64,000 nt of DNA from Dysidea avara. Taxonomy: Eukaryota; Porifera; Demospongiae; Dictyoceratida; Dysideidae. Below the pieces are notes generated by a model. That model worked only from the letters and a program-made list of their open reading frames with translations, was not told the DNA's origin and made no database searches. This document shows positions 50,801 to 61,245 of this stretch, one piece after another (positions within the stretch are counted from its first letter, which is position 1; every line of letters begins with the position of its first letter). A program made the position numbers and the translations under genes. The stretch is taken from positions 4,737,098 through 4,801,097 of the forward strand of contig NC_089276.1 in the NCBI RefSeq assembly GCF_963678975.1. Direction: 5' to 3'.

Positions 50801-53800
50801 TACACACTTGCTGCACCAACTTTCCTTGGCTACACAACACACAGTATTTGGCGACTTAATCTCTCAACTATTAAAATAGATACAAGTACCATATTTACTT
50901 GATTAAATGCTGCACCTTCAATACAGTAGCCACATTTGAGTGGCATCATGATCAATTTTGAAAATAAAATCTTCAACATTGTTTTCAAGTATCCAGCAGT
51001 GGTCAAATTCAAATAGTCGCCACATCAATTTTATGAACTAAGGTAATAAATTCCACGGTATTTAACCAAGTAAATACAGGTCACTAGTTATACAAGTAAA
51101 CTGGATGCCATGCAGTTTAAAAACTACTAACCTATGCTTTTGACTAATAAAATAGTCTCGCATCATCTCCCCCTACTGGTGAAGCTTTGTACAAAATGTT
51201 GAGTGTTATCATGTTATTGTGTACTATCTAAATGTTGTGTAAATGCCAAGATCCTAAATTCGTGCAGCAGTTTGTAATACCATGATCTTTTGCAGCAGAT
51301 ATAACCACTGGAAGTAATATAACATGAACCATAAATCCTATGAATAAATTCATTACATAGTCAATATGAAAGGGAGCAATCTGATTGAAGTAACATTCCA
51401 CAAACATCAAACTTTATGTACAAAATTTTACCAGACTTGTTGTCAAGGACAAGTAGCATAAGAACATTTCAGCTAGTTCATTGTCTACTATAAGAACTGC
51501 AAGTTCTAGATGTCACAGTGACTGGATACCTCTTGCCCATATAACATTTCCTATCGATTGAATGTTATTATGGTGGGTAGTTATTGGTAGTAAACTTGAG
51601 TGAAAAGATTCATAGAGCAATCTAAATTCTTTATTATATTAATGCTATTGGATTTATTCTACAGTAACTGAGCATTTGTGTACCTCATCATGATCAGCTG
51701 TTAGATTTATGGGTATGCCTGTTTATACCAATAATGTCAATCTAGTTACTATTTAGTTACTATTTACAACACCAATTACAATTCATATAGACTATAAACC
51801 ACTTACCAACAACATTAACAATGATGGTCTCACTATCACTTCCAATAGGATTAGTCACAGTACATGTGTATGTTCCATTATCACTTGTAGTAACATTATT
51901 AATGGTAACATTAATTTGGAACACTGCCTCACTATCAGTGTGGTTCACTGCAGTAATACTAGGAGATAGTGTTACTGGCATGCCATCTTTTGTCAGTGTG
52001 AATGTGTCTGGGGGAGAACCTCGTGAGGTACAGGACAATGTGAGTGAAGACTCAATAATAACCCTTACAGGTGACAATGGAGGGTCTATCATTGGAGCAG
52101 CTGTGTAGAGAGATGAAAGATGGTTAACAATGAGGTGATGGGGTACATATCAAGTGACTCACTTCTTCCACTAAGGTACACACCCACCCTCATGGTCTGT
52201 TCCATCATTGAACTGTTCATCATGATACATGAGTAAACACCTTCTTCAGTAATAGTGAATGTTCCACACTGAAATAAGTCAATTCCTCCCGGAAATATAT
52301 TATCATTTGTTGCACGTACTTGAAATACAGAATGACCACAGTTGGCATCAACAGGTAGTTGAGCTCCGTTAAGGTACCATCCACCCAGTTCAGTACTGCT
52401 GTCAGCACCAGAAGGTCCAAGTCCAGTAGCACAACGAAAAAATGTATTACGGTCATGACTATTAATTGTAAATGGTTGAGTAACAAATGTGTAGTCTGTT
52501 ATTTGATCGCTAGCAATTAACATAAAAGGACTAAATATTGCAGTACCTAAAATGGACACAAGACATGCCACTATTATACAACGATGAACTATATCAAGAT
52601 TCACGGTAGTGAGTCGCGCGGCCAAGAAACTACAAAGCGCACGCCCAATTAAAAGACGCGCGGCCACTACTGTGAGTTATTTACGTGTAGGGCCGGTTTC
52701 GCAATATTAGTCCTAAATTACGCAACATCTCTCAATAGATTTGTATTGCGTTACGTGATAAAAAATCTTTAGAAGTCGTTATAGTTTTCTTGCGACCTCG
52801 CTAAAATAAAAAAGTAACCATCGCAAAATAAAAAATAGGCGTATTTCACTTTATTTCTCTACCTTATGTTACAACTACTGTCACGTTATACCAGTCAACA
52901 TAGTCGTGTTTGTATAGTCCATCTAGCACTGACATTATCCAATCCTGGTTTGCCTATACGCGTATTTTCTTCAATCAATCTCTAATCCCTACAATAACTT
53001 TTAAAGACACGACGTGGACACAAACTCTAATGCCTGATAAACAAGTTGTGACAGCGTGCTGAACCGTAAGTTCCCTAGGGATGGCGTTTTAAGCAGAAAT
53101 CTTTTAAATTCCATTTAGTACCACACCCCATGCGAGCGTTTATAAATCGCCAGTTGTCTTATGGTTTTAAGAACAAAATCACTAGCGAAGGTGCTTTAAG
53201 CATACTCTTCAATTCTCTATTTACATGTAATTTTTAATAGATTAACCACAAAGGCCGGTAAGGTGAATACAAAAGGTAACAAGCCTTTAGGGGTTACCAC
53301 CTCTATGTAGTATGTACCATGTAGCTTGTGTTGTGGCTTTCATTAAGTATTATGCACACACAAATGGTGCAACAAAATTTTGTAATGGATTGCTTGAATG
53401 TGGTTGGTGGTGTTGTGGCTCGAATGTGGTTCGTGGTTTGCCAGTGACCATGTATGAGTTGGGGTTGGTCCACACAACTTACACAATATTCAAATTTCAT
53501 GATGGCCATGATAATTTCTTGCCATATGGTAAACATACAACAATGTGTAACAACGTTAATTAACATCACATCAAGACTTGACTAAAAATAGTTCCAACAA
53601 TAGTGATGATTTCTTGTATGTCAGCATGACGATACTGAGACCTGTAAAAGAATAAGCAGGCACTGAAGTTAACCTTAAATTAAACACTCATGCAACTGAC
53701 CTGGAACATCGGTCGCAACACCAAAAACACTTGTTTCGATATCTGATGACACAATCTAGCAGGCACTGAATTAAAAGAGAATGTACAAAAAATCAATATG

Positions 53801-56800
53801 CCGGGCTGTGTCAATAATAGCATGGATAATCAAAATGAACAAAAATTATATCCCAGGCTAAGTGAATGAATAACATAACTGTTGGGTAAGCATGTTAAAC
53901 CAGAACATTAGGACATTAGTCAAACCAGAACATTAGGACATTAGTCAAACAAAAGTACGCTATCACAACTTGGTCATAATACAATGTTTGTACCACTGGA
54001 CTTCACACTGGTTGCCCAAAAATTGTGCCATTCTGGGACAACAGTATAATATTATGAAACAAATAGTTACTACAACACAGAAGGCTTACTGTTGCACTGT
54101 CTACACTGATATACCATAATTTAAAAACATAACAGGTGGGCATTAAATACAATACACTTAATATCTGGGTACTAGGAAAAAATCACTAACATCACAACAT
54201 GTAAACTGACCTGGAAATTAACACCCTTGATGCCACTACAGTCTACACTGGATACTTGTTCGAACCCATCAACACTATGCCTGATACATCTGAGTAGATT
54301 GACCTGCAAATTCACATCACTAGTATACAGTGATAATTGATAACTGCAAAAACAACAATTGCAATAATACAATTCTTCTGCACGTCAACTGACCTGAAAT
54401 TCATGACACTCAATACCGAGACCTGTAAAAGAATAAGCAGGCACTGAAGTCAACCTTAAATTAAACACACATGCAAACTGACCTGGAACATCGGTCGCAA
54501 CACCAAAGACATCTGTTTCGATATCTGACAAAACAATCCAGCAGGCACTGAATTAAAAAAGAGAATGTGCAAAAAATCAATATGCCGGGCTGTACCAATA
54601 AAGGATGAATAATCAAAATGAACTAAAAATATATATCCCATATGCAGGTTAAGTGAGTAACATAACTGTTGGGTAAGCATGTAAACCAGAACATTTGGTC
54701 ATTAATCAAACAAAAGTACGCTATCACAAACTGGTCACTGATAATTGATAACTACAAAAAGAACAATTGCAATAATACAATTCCTCTGAATGTCAACTGA
54801 CCTGAAATTCATGACACCTGTATCTTTGTTCCTGCATGGTCTCAACTTACATATGTACTATGATCACATTCAACTGCTAGTGGATAAACCAGTATGACCA
54901 GATGGCCTGCAAAAACCAACAAGCAGGTGTTCAATACAATACACATACCTAAAGCCTGGAATATGAAAAATATTATATAAGCATTATTCCACACTGATAT
55001 AGTAATAGATTATAGGATGTTGTGGAACTTGCCTAAACGTGTAAACTTGAACATGAGGACAACCGCATAATCTGGACACTTGGAATTGTCCAATACCTGA
55101 TGAACCGCAAGTAGGTACTAATGACATTCACTTCAACATTTTATCCCAGCTGGGTGAATCTCTTGTAACTGAGTAAAAAGGTGTTTATTTTCCACCTGCA
55201 ACCAAAGTTCTACATTTCTGTGGTTGGGTGTACATAAACTGACCTGGAAAATCAGTATGCCATAGGGGTATGGAAATGGTTCCTTTCCTTCTGATGTGAC
55301 ATTACTTACAGCTGACTGGTAAATGATCATCGATGTCCCCATGGACCCCAACAATGAGTATACCAACAACTTCACAAGTTGGAATGAATTTCCTTTCAAC
55401 ATCTGGTGGACAGGTCCAAAAACCCTATCGCACAAACACGGTGAATCAGTGTGTGGTGATGTGACACGTTGCACAAACTTCACTCCTCGTTTTGTTAGCA
55501 TTCAAGACCGGCATATATCATAGAGTCCCTCAGTATTCTTGACTCTTACTTTTTCAAGCGTTGCTCAAGCGATGTAGTTTCTCACGAGGGGCTCGAGTTT
55601 CTCAGTAAAGTCGAGCCGATTAAAGTACGCCTCACCATCCAGTTACATTCTTAAACCATTCAATTTAAAACCACGTATCATGAGTGTCCGCTTAAGGTAA
55701 TTAGGGACTTTCCACGAGATTTCCCCTAAATAGATCACGTGTTAGTTGTCAATCTGGTGGATTCTGGTGGTATACATGGTTCAACAATGCGGTAAGTGTA
55801 GTATAAGCTGTCAATGAATAATTGTTTGTACACTACTAAACTAAGTGTGATAAGCATGCTTGAGGAAGGGTCTGGGGGACGAGACTAATGTTTTGACAGC
55901 AGTTGATGGACAGCAGTTGATGATGGCCAGGCAAAGAACTGCGAGAAGAACTACTATGATAGTATGATAGTAGGGAAAAATTCCCACCCCTATAGCTCTG
56001 CCTAGGGGCATTAACTAGCATTATCTACAGCTACTGTATTATGTTGCTGTCTACAGCTACTGTATTATGTTGCTGATATGTACATTCAGGCCAAGAATAA
56101 AGGTGAAAGTGGTAGTAAGGCTCAATCCTATTATTCTGCTGAACAGGCAAGGGAGTCTGGGACTCTGGGGACATGTTCCCTCAGGAAAGTATAAGTACTA
56201 CAACTTTTTTGTTTTAAGATTGGAGCAGCAGAGAAAAGAATGAAGGACTCAATCATCAAGACTCGGGGAGATGGAATAGTATTGCCATGGACAATGCCAG
56301 CACTAACCCCTCAAGGATGTCACAGTGCAGTATCGTGATGATAACAATTACAAATGTATTTATAGCTGTGTAGCAACTGTGAACTAATTAGGCACTTGCA
56401 AGTTTAATTAGGTGTCTGAAGCATTTAACATGCACAGATATGAGATATATTTATCATGTGCAGGCAGTAAAGATAAATTTACTCTAATAGAACAGTCATA
56501 CTACACCGTAAATTCATACTTCCGAATTTACGGTGTTATGAAACAATCATTATTATGTATGGATTTTACTGACTCTCCAAGATAATATTCTGCATTAATG
56601 TTAATTGCTCATTTCCAAAAAAATTACCTTTTAAACCAAATATAGAGTCTATCACTGACAAAAATGAGTGATATCCACCCCAAAAACACCTTCGCTGTAA
56701 AAAAGGCGCGCCCAAGAAACTACAAGTACCTGGAACCCAATGTAAAAAACAAAAAGAAAAATCAGCTTAGCTGAAGTGAAAAGTAACTGGTAACTTAAAG

Positions 56801-59565
56801 AGCTGATATCTGAAGCAGCCAAGAATACAATTACTAAAGTTTAATCCATGCAAGAACACCTTGGCTATAAAACAGGTGTATACATGAAAGTAACTGGCAA
56901 CTGAAATGGCTGATATCTGAAGCGGCCAAGAATGAATGGTCATATACAACTAATTCAAAAATTTAACACTGAACTTTATAATTCAGCTGTGTTCTATATT
57001 CACTCTTGCTGCATCGTAAAGTAATTTCTTTTAACTCTAATTGGCTGGTAATTTGGCCGCCTTTTTTTACTCTATTATACTGACTATTAAAAAAGGCGGC
57101 CAAATTACCAGCCAATTAGAGTTAAAAGAAATTACTTTACGATGCAGCAAGAGTGAATATAGAACACAGCTGAATTATAAAGGTTCAGTGTTAAATTTTT
57201 GAATTAGTTGTATATGACCATTTATTCTTGGCCGCTTCAGATATCAGCCATTTCAGTTCCCAGTTACTTTCATGTATACACCTGTTTTATAGCCAAGGTG
57301 TTCTTGCATGGATTAAACTTTAGTAATTGTATTCTTGGCTGCTTCAGATATCAGCTCTTTAAGTTACCAGTTACTTTTCACTTCAGCTAAGCTGATTTTT
57401 CTTTTTGTTTTTTACATTGGGTTCCAGGTACTTGTAGTTTCTTGGGCGCGCCTTTTTTACAGCGAAGGTGTTTTTGGGGTGGATAAATACTTACGTATAT
57501 ACGTATCTATATTTCAATGTAAAAACATACACCAAGCTTAGCATTATTTAACCATAGATACTATACTAATAACACAGGATTGGAAGCTCCATTTGCAGAC
57601 TCAATATAATGTGATAAGCACTCCTTGTAGTTTCGTGGGTTTACCTTTCAGTTGTGAAGGGCTACAAAAGTGGTTATTTTGATATTAACTTTGCTAAGGG
57701 TAGTGAAGAACCAAGGTAAGTGTATAAGGCAGTGGCTAAAATATAAGTTTTTTACAACTAGCCTAAACCTGAGACCAGGGGGGTGGTAGTAGTACATATA
57801 ATATGAACAAAAAATTTTATGCTTGAATTACATATTTTGTATTTTGTATTCTACATTGTCACGATTGTTGTATAGCAAAAAAAATGTCAGTAAAGGTAAC
57901 GATCAAGAGATTTCAGGGAAGTGTGGGAGCATATTTACCTAGTTGAAACATAATTGTGGCAAGATTAAATCTGGAAACAATTTGAGATAAGTGACTGAGA
58001 CCTGGAACTAGGAAATAGCAACAAACTTACAGAGACATACATACAAGCCAATTCTTTAGATCAAACTATTGACAATTATTTTTATAAGTATCAATAGTGG
58101 ACTGTGAAAATGACCATAACTATAAGTTGCAATTCTAGTGGACTACAAGTGGAAAATTTTTGGAAATGGCAATCTCAAGACTGGATCTTGAGGTACTTTT
58201 AGTGTAAACATGCACAACACATGTATGTAATTTTTGACTTTATTCTTTACTGTGGTGCAGCTTATGACTTTTACAACTAGCCAAAAGTCATTTATAACTA
58301 GCTTTTTGGTCACAACTAGACCCCGTTTTAGCCCCTGGTATAAGATGATATATGAGCAATCCAATTCAGCTCAAATTGTCTTGTCGCACAGTGTAAATTG
58401 GGCAACACCATGGAACGGTATTTTGTAAGCTTTGCCAAGTCTTTGAAGATACACAGTAAAAACTAGACAATTCCAAATGGCTTGTGCCACACATTGGTAC
58501 GGTTCATGATGCTTATTCCAGAAGATTTTTAGTGCTAACCAAATGAGAAGTCACATAGTTTGTGTACCTATTTCGAATATTTCTAAGCATCTTCCAGAAT
58601 ATTGCTGAAATTATGACAAAGCTAAGTGATTTGAGTGTTGGCTCACACCACCCGTCTGAATAATCACCTACCCAAATAAATCCTGTAAACTAGCAAATTA
58701 AATCAGCACACTTTTTGCCTCTGCTACAATTTGTGGCTTAGTGTAATCGTTACAGTTCTTTGTTTCATACGGACAAACTTACAGCACATGGAACAAGTGC
58801 CAAATCCTGTCCTGTGATAATAGAGCATAGCAATTGAGATAGCAATGTAACTAATGACATGACGCAACCATCAAATTAATTACTTCCGGTACAATGAGGA
58901 GTGCTAGTGTGTGAAATGGAGCTTAGAAGTAACTGACTTATTGCAACATATTCGATTGTTGTATCTTAATCTCTCTGTGATAGCTTTGATCTGCTGGACC
59001 CACCACCTCTGGGACAACCCACCTGAATATCTAAATAAGTTCTATCAATGTAATATGTAAAGTATGGACTGCTGTTCTTATATACACAAATGCAATCAAT
59101 CTGACTGTAATGACAAGCCTGATATTTTCTGATATGTACACTTGTATAACCATATGATCATCCATATCACAATTGTTACATGTAACTGTTAGATGCACAT
59201 TATTAGTGTACCTGATATACGAAGTGTCAATGGTCCACTGGTATAGTCAACACCACCAATGGTTACAGTACAAGTGATGGTACCAGCATCCTCTGCAAGT
59301 AGATTATTACCAGTTACACTTTGTGTTGTCTGACCAGTAGGAAAACATGTTAGAGTATTATGAGCATAGTTAGTAAAACATCCTCCAGTGTTCCACTGGT
59401 AGTTGGTCACTGGAAATATTGTTGGTCCACCATCACTTGGTGTCACCACACATGTCAGAGTGACATTACTCAATATGGGATAGTCAAATGTGTTAGTAGA
59501 TCCACTAACTGGTGTACCAGCTGGATTACTGACTATGGTGACTGTGTACAGTTGACCATCAACAC
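32649..59565 (-). CDS. Eight-Ig-domain transmembrane receptor with tyrosine-motif tail (5' signal exon not found)
   Basis: Ten minus-strand exons join in phase. Ig-A 59212-59565, Ig-B 52163-52546, Ig-C 51807-52100, Ig-A' 47646-47969, Ig-B' 39544-39927, Ig-C' 39188-39481, Ig-D 35697-35999 and Ig-E 34575-34883 are all phase 1-1. Then come the membrane exon 33380-33530 and the tail exon 32649-32853. Together they encode about 1000 residues. Domains show the C...W...DxGxYxC pattern (e.g. LTLSC...FTWRKDG...SDSGTYTCTV). The membrane segment reads ISLIGFVISLTVNVILC followed by QRKKAR. The tail has DYENT (Grb2-SH2-like YxN), PTYDFI (Yxx-hydrophobic) and two NPAY sites (PTB-like). It is presumably a cell-surface adhesion or recognition receptor. 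A, B and C are a duplicated module. Two tandem genes cannot be excluded, but no membrane or tail exon was found between C and A'. Confidence 0.8.
33380..33530 (-). other. Membrane-span exon of the Ig receptor
   Basis: A Ser/Thr stalk (NSTSTHAGSCDESCTG) carries two cysteines. A hydrophobic helix and a QRKKAR stop-transfer signal follow. The exon enters in phase 1 and leaves in phase 2. Confidence 0.85.
33531..34574 (-). other. Receptor intron between Ig-E and the membrane exon
   Basis: No exon is seen. It contains a short TATATATATC tract near 34006 and a (GT)n tract near 34470-34500. Confidence 0.5.
37885..38132. repeat. Foldback with about 105-bp arms
   Basis: The left arm (TTTTCAACTAGAGTAGGGAC ... 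AATAAGAAGTGTTATATC) pairs with the right arm (GATATAACACTTCTTATT ... GTCCCTACTCTAGTTGAAAA). The loop is about 30 bp. It is non-coding. Confidence 0.8.
38160..38900 (+). repeat. Dispersed repeat R1, longest copy, with a 139-codon ORF
   Basis: The ORF 38278-38697 (MSVMFNPLHSISDQELFDKH...) has no recognised domain. It contains an internal duplication: GAAAAGTGAAGTATCCATTA occurs at about 38250 and again near 38405. Related, broken copies lie at 13010-13420, 23640-23860 and 49820-50400. The ORF is best read as repeat-borne rather than as a host gene. Confidence 0.55.
39966..41439 (-). repeat. Segmental duplication, copy 1 of receptor intron B'-A' (partner 57484-58923)
   Basis: About 1.45 kb is nearly identical to 57484-58923, with only scattered substitutions and small indels (one about 20 bp near 40950). 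Together with the neighbouring exon B' and the start of exon C' it forms a homogenised tract. Confidence 0.9.
41456..41778. repeat. Foldback with TATCTAATCAAAAACAGCC ends
   Basis: Arms of about 150 bp carry ACAGCCAAGCTGT, GGTGCGGCCCCCAAAAAGGC and GGTGGCGGCCAAGAAATGGC. The centre is GGTGCCAAGACCAAGCGGCA. It forms the left end of the larger composite insertion that includes the satellite. Its ends resemble those of 56671-57484 and sequences near 62150 and 62575. Confidence 0.85.
41990..46640. repeat. 31-bp minisatellite array, about 4.6 kb, roughly 150 units
   Basis: The unit is close to TAGCTGAACTCTCTACA plus GGGTGATTTGTTTG. Variants alternate GAACTC/GATCTC and ACAGGG/ACAAGG/ACATGA. Period 31 is not a multiple of 3, so the ORF at 43979-44245 is a by-product. 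Higher-order patches of several units repeat, for example the TCCTTACATTGTGTSTAG variant recurs at intervals. Units decay at the right edge (46400-46640). Confidence 0.95.
46770..47598. mobile_element. Non-satellite tail of the composite insertion in the receptor intron
   Basis: It starts near GACTGTTCTATTAGAGTATC and continues through unique-looking sequence. It ends GGCGCGCCGGCTTCTTGGGC followed by CGCACGACACAC, TACC and GTGTGTC (a hairpin). The direct repeat TAGTATCTA occurs at 47599-47607 and at 41453-41461. This suggests that 41462-47598 is one ~6.1-kb insertion. The overlap of the left repeat with the foldback arm weakens the duplication call. Confidence 0.55.
47970..51806 (-). other. 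Receptor intron between Ig-C and Ig-A'
   Basis: This 3.8-kb intron holds repeat R1 copy 4 (49820-50400) and a small repeat fragment near 48050 similar to one near 7025 in PUF60. No membrane-span, tail or signal-peptide exon was recognised here. This argues for one continuous receptor gene. Confidence 0.45.
49820..50400 (-). repeat. Dispersed repeat R1, copy 4
   Basis: Blocks CTGACAGGTGCCTTTTGGCA, TTGTCCTCCTTTGTGTCCCA, GGGTTCACCAACCATAATTA and GTCACCTACACCTGCAGATA match the other copies in order. Confidence 0.6.
53636..54830 (-). repeat. Tandem duplicated block with exon-like units inside the 4.9-kb insertion
   Basis: The segment 53636-53977 recurs at 54418-54737, and 54325-54415 recurs at 54741-54830. 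On the minus strand the repeats contain acceptor-like TTTTAATTCAG or CTTTTACAG and donor-like TTYCAG/GTCAGTT borders. These delimit putative exons at 54483-54547, 53701-53765, about 54393-54425 and about 54213-54310. One frame of the 65-nt unit is Cys-rich in both copies (CLLDC.. then RNRC or RNKC, then WCCDRCS). No full gene could be assembled. Confidence 0.4.
56503..56536. repeat. Hairpin ACACCGTAAATTC...GAATTTACGGTGT
   Basis: A 34-bp near-perfect palindrome sharing its ends with the element at 61052-61149. Confidence 0.7.
56671..57484. repeat. Large near-perfect foldback (arms about 390 bp)
   Basis: The ends are TATCCACCCCAAAAACACC and its inverse. The arms carry CTTCGCTGTAAAAAAGGCGC followed by GCCCAAGAAACTACAAG. 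The centre is an AT-rich 20-bp spacer near 57075. The same 60-codon ORF reads from both arms on opposite strands (56767-56949 and 57208-57390), so it is an artefact of the symmetry. Confidence 0.9.
57484..58923 (-). repeat. Segmental duplication, copy 2 of receptor intron B-A (partner 39966-41439)
   Basis: It is near-identical to copy 1. Homology stops at GAAATGGAGCTT in both copies and is replaced by unrelated sequence before the Ig-A exons. Confidence 0.9.
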
Positions 59566-60044
59566 CTGGATAAAATAACATGAAAATCCATCTGCATAAT
59601 AACTTGCAGTTTTTGAGCATTATATAGCCAGCGTGTATATTAATTAAAATAAAGCATGTGGAACTATAGAACATAAAATGGAGTGAATAAATAAATTTTT
59701 AAAAAAGCAAAAAAACATGTGAGGTTACTGAAAGGAGTTGATGTTTCACCATAAATACAGTATATTGATAAAAATGCGAAATTCTAAGTTTGGACTGCAG
59801 TGCTACCTGAGAAGAAACAAGCCAACTATTCCTCACAGCATAAGAATGTTCACTCAGTCTGTATTGCAAGTTTGAAATTAACCCAAGATTGTTTGTGGTG
59901 GCGATAACACTGCTGAGACTATCACTGGAGTGACTGAAAATAGACACTAGTGAGGTAGCTTAGCAAAGTTTACGGGGTGGATAAAAGCACCATTTTTGGT
60001 ACAAAAGTTGCTTATCAAATTTAAAAGGGGGTGCCCACCAAACC

Positions 60045-60565
60045 TAATTATGCATGGGCTGAAAACAAAATGGTCAACAAGTAGCCCCAGTATAGTACAT
60101 TGGTGGTATATCATACATTTAGTGAAATACACTTACGTAGTTTTCCTATTGTAATTGAATTATATTCAATATGTATATACAGACTTGTCAATTGAATTAA
60201 TGAATGATACTGTGAGATAACTTTTGCATGAGTGTAGTCTTCTTAGTGGCAGTTACTACCAACGTTTAAGATGCACGTTCACAACCGTGCTTCGGTTCCT
60301 GCATCAGCAGTCATTTGGACTAGTTAATAATACACACATTTTGGCTGAAGCTGCAGCTCATGCACGCCATGCAGTTTCACCATAAAGAAGACCCCACATG
60401 CAAAAGTTAATTTACAGTATCACAACATTATTGATTCATTTCACAAGTTTGTACATACTGAATGCCAAATATAGGAAAACTACGTAAGTGCATTCCATTC
60501 CATATTCAAGTGTATGATATACTGGGGCCATTTTGTTTTCAGCCCACACATAATTAGGTTTTATA
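60045..60565. repeat. Inverted repeat with arms about 100 bp apart from a long loop
   Basis: The left arm (ACCTAATTATGCATGGGCTG ... ACACTTACGTAGTTTTCCTA) pairs imperfectly with the right arm (TAGGAAAACTACGTAAGTG ... CAGCCCACACATAATTAGGT). Confidence 0.65.
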
Positions 60566-60639
60566 CATCTTTCCCAGTACCTTTTAAAGTTTCCACCAAT
60601 CTGAAAGATTTTAGCATTGTCTTTCATGACAGGCAATGC

Positions 60640-60692
60640 AAGGGTAGGTTGTTCAGCAAATGAGCTGCGTCTGCTGAACAACCTACCCTTGC
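60640..60692. repeat. Perfect-arm hairpin CAAGGGTAGGTTGTTCAGCA
   Basis: The 20-bp arm pairs with TGCTGAACAACCTACCCTTG. The loop is AATGAGCTGCGTC. Confidence 0.85.
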
Positions 60693-61051
60693 GGGGCAAA
60701 CAGGTCAAATGACTTTTCTAACAATTTTTACTTGCTATTCTAACATTTTTTTTGCAGCATTAATTGTGTTATGTCAGTGGCAGCTACTGATAAGCAGTTA
60801 CTGTAAATGATGTTCTCTGGTTTAGTACAAATGATAACCATATACTTATTAGCAGCATTTTGGGTATTGATCTCACTTTTAATCTTGGAGATATTTGTAA
60901 CTCCAACAGTATACGTATGAGCACAAAATGGTAATACTGGAAAGTATCCTAATTTTATCAGACCAAGTTTGATTCACCGAGATAGAAAATTATACCATTA
61001 TTTTGAAGCTGCATCCATCCATGCAAAGTTTGATAGCAATAGGAACAGATG

Positions 61052-61149
61052 CACTGTAAAATTGGAAGTATGAATGCCATACAAAATTTTCACAGGGGTC
61101 ATACAAATCGCCATTTTGTATGATCTTCATACTTCTGAATTTACGGTGT
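61052..61149. repeat. Small hairpin MITE related to 56503-56536
   Basis: CACTGTAAAATTGGAAGTATG pairs with CATACTTCTGAATTTACGGTG (only the first and last 20 bases considered). The inner arms ATACAAAATTTT and GCCATTTTGTAT also pair. Confidence 0.65.
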
Positions 61150-61245
61150 GGAAAGGAAGCATTATCATCAGGATTTATCCAAGGAGCTCTCATTTGCAGT
61201 ACAACCTTCATAAGCAAGACAACATTGCATAAAAGCTAGTGAGCT

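Larger units (their letters stand above)
52594..57482. mobile_element. About 4.9-kb insertion in the Ig-B upstream intron, absent from the paralogous intron
   Basis: The paralogue at 39950-39980 reads continuously (GAACTATATAAATACTTACG). Here the sequence breaks after GAACTATAT and resumes at ATAAATACTTACG at 57482. At most about 2 bp are duplicated. The left end (CAAGATTCACGGTAGTGAGT followed by CGCGCGGCCAAGAAAC) resembles the inverted right end of the 41462-47598 insertion. The right end is the foldback at 56671-57484. The insert also carries a tandemly duplicated block (53636-54830). Confidence 0.8.

Noticed and set aside
51228-51410. Hydrophobic ORF as a possible second membrane exon between Ig-C and Ig-A'
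   Set aside because: There is no phase-1 acceptor, no stalk and no stop-transfer basic cluster; the direct Ig-C to Ig-A' join is in phase.
55133-55523. Overlapping ORFs on both strands (122 aa minus, 66 aa plus)
   Set aside because: Both are plausible-looking, but neither has a recognised domain or a continuing exon. Left unannotated inside the 4.9-kb insertion.
56767-57390. Two identical 60-codon ORFs on opposite strands
   Set aside because: Mirror image produced by the foldback arms at 56671-57484; no coding evidence.
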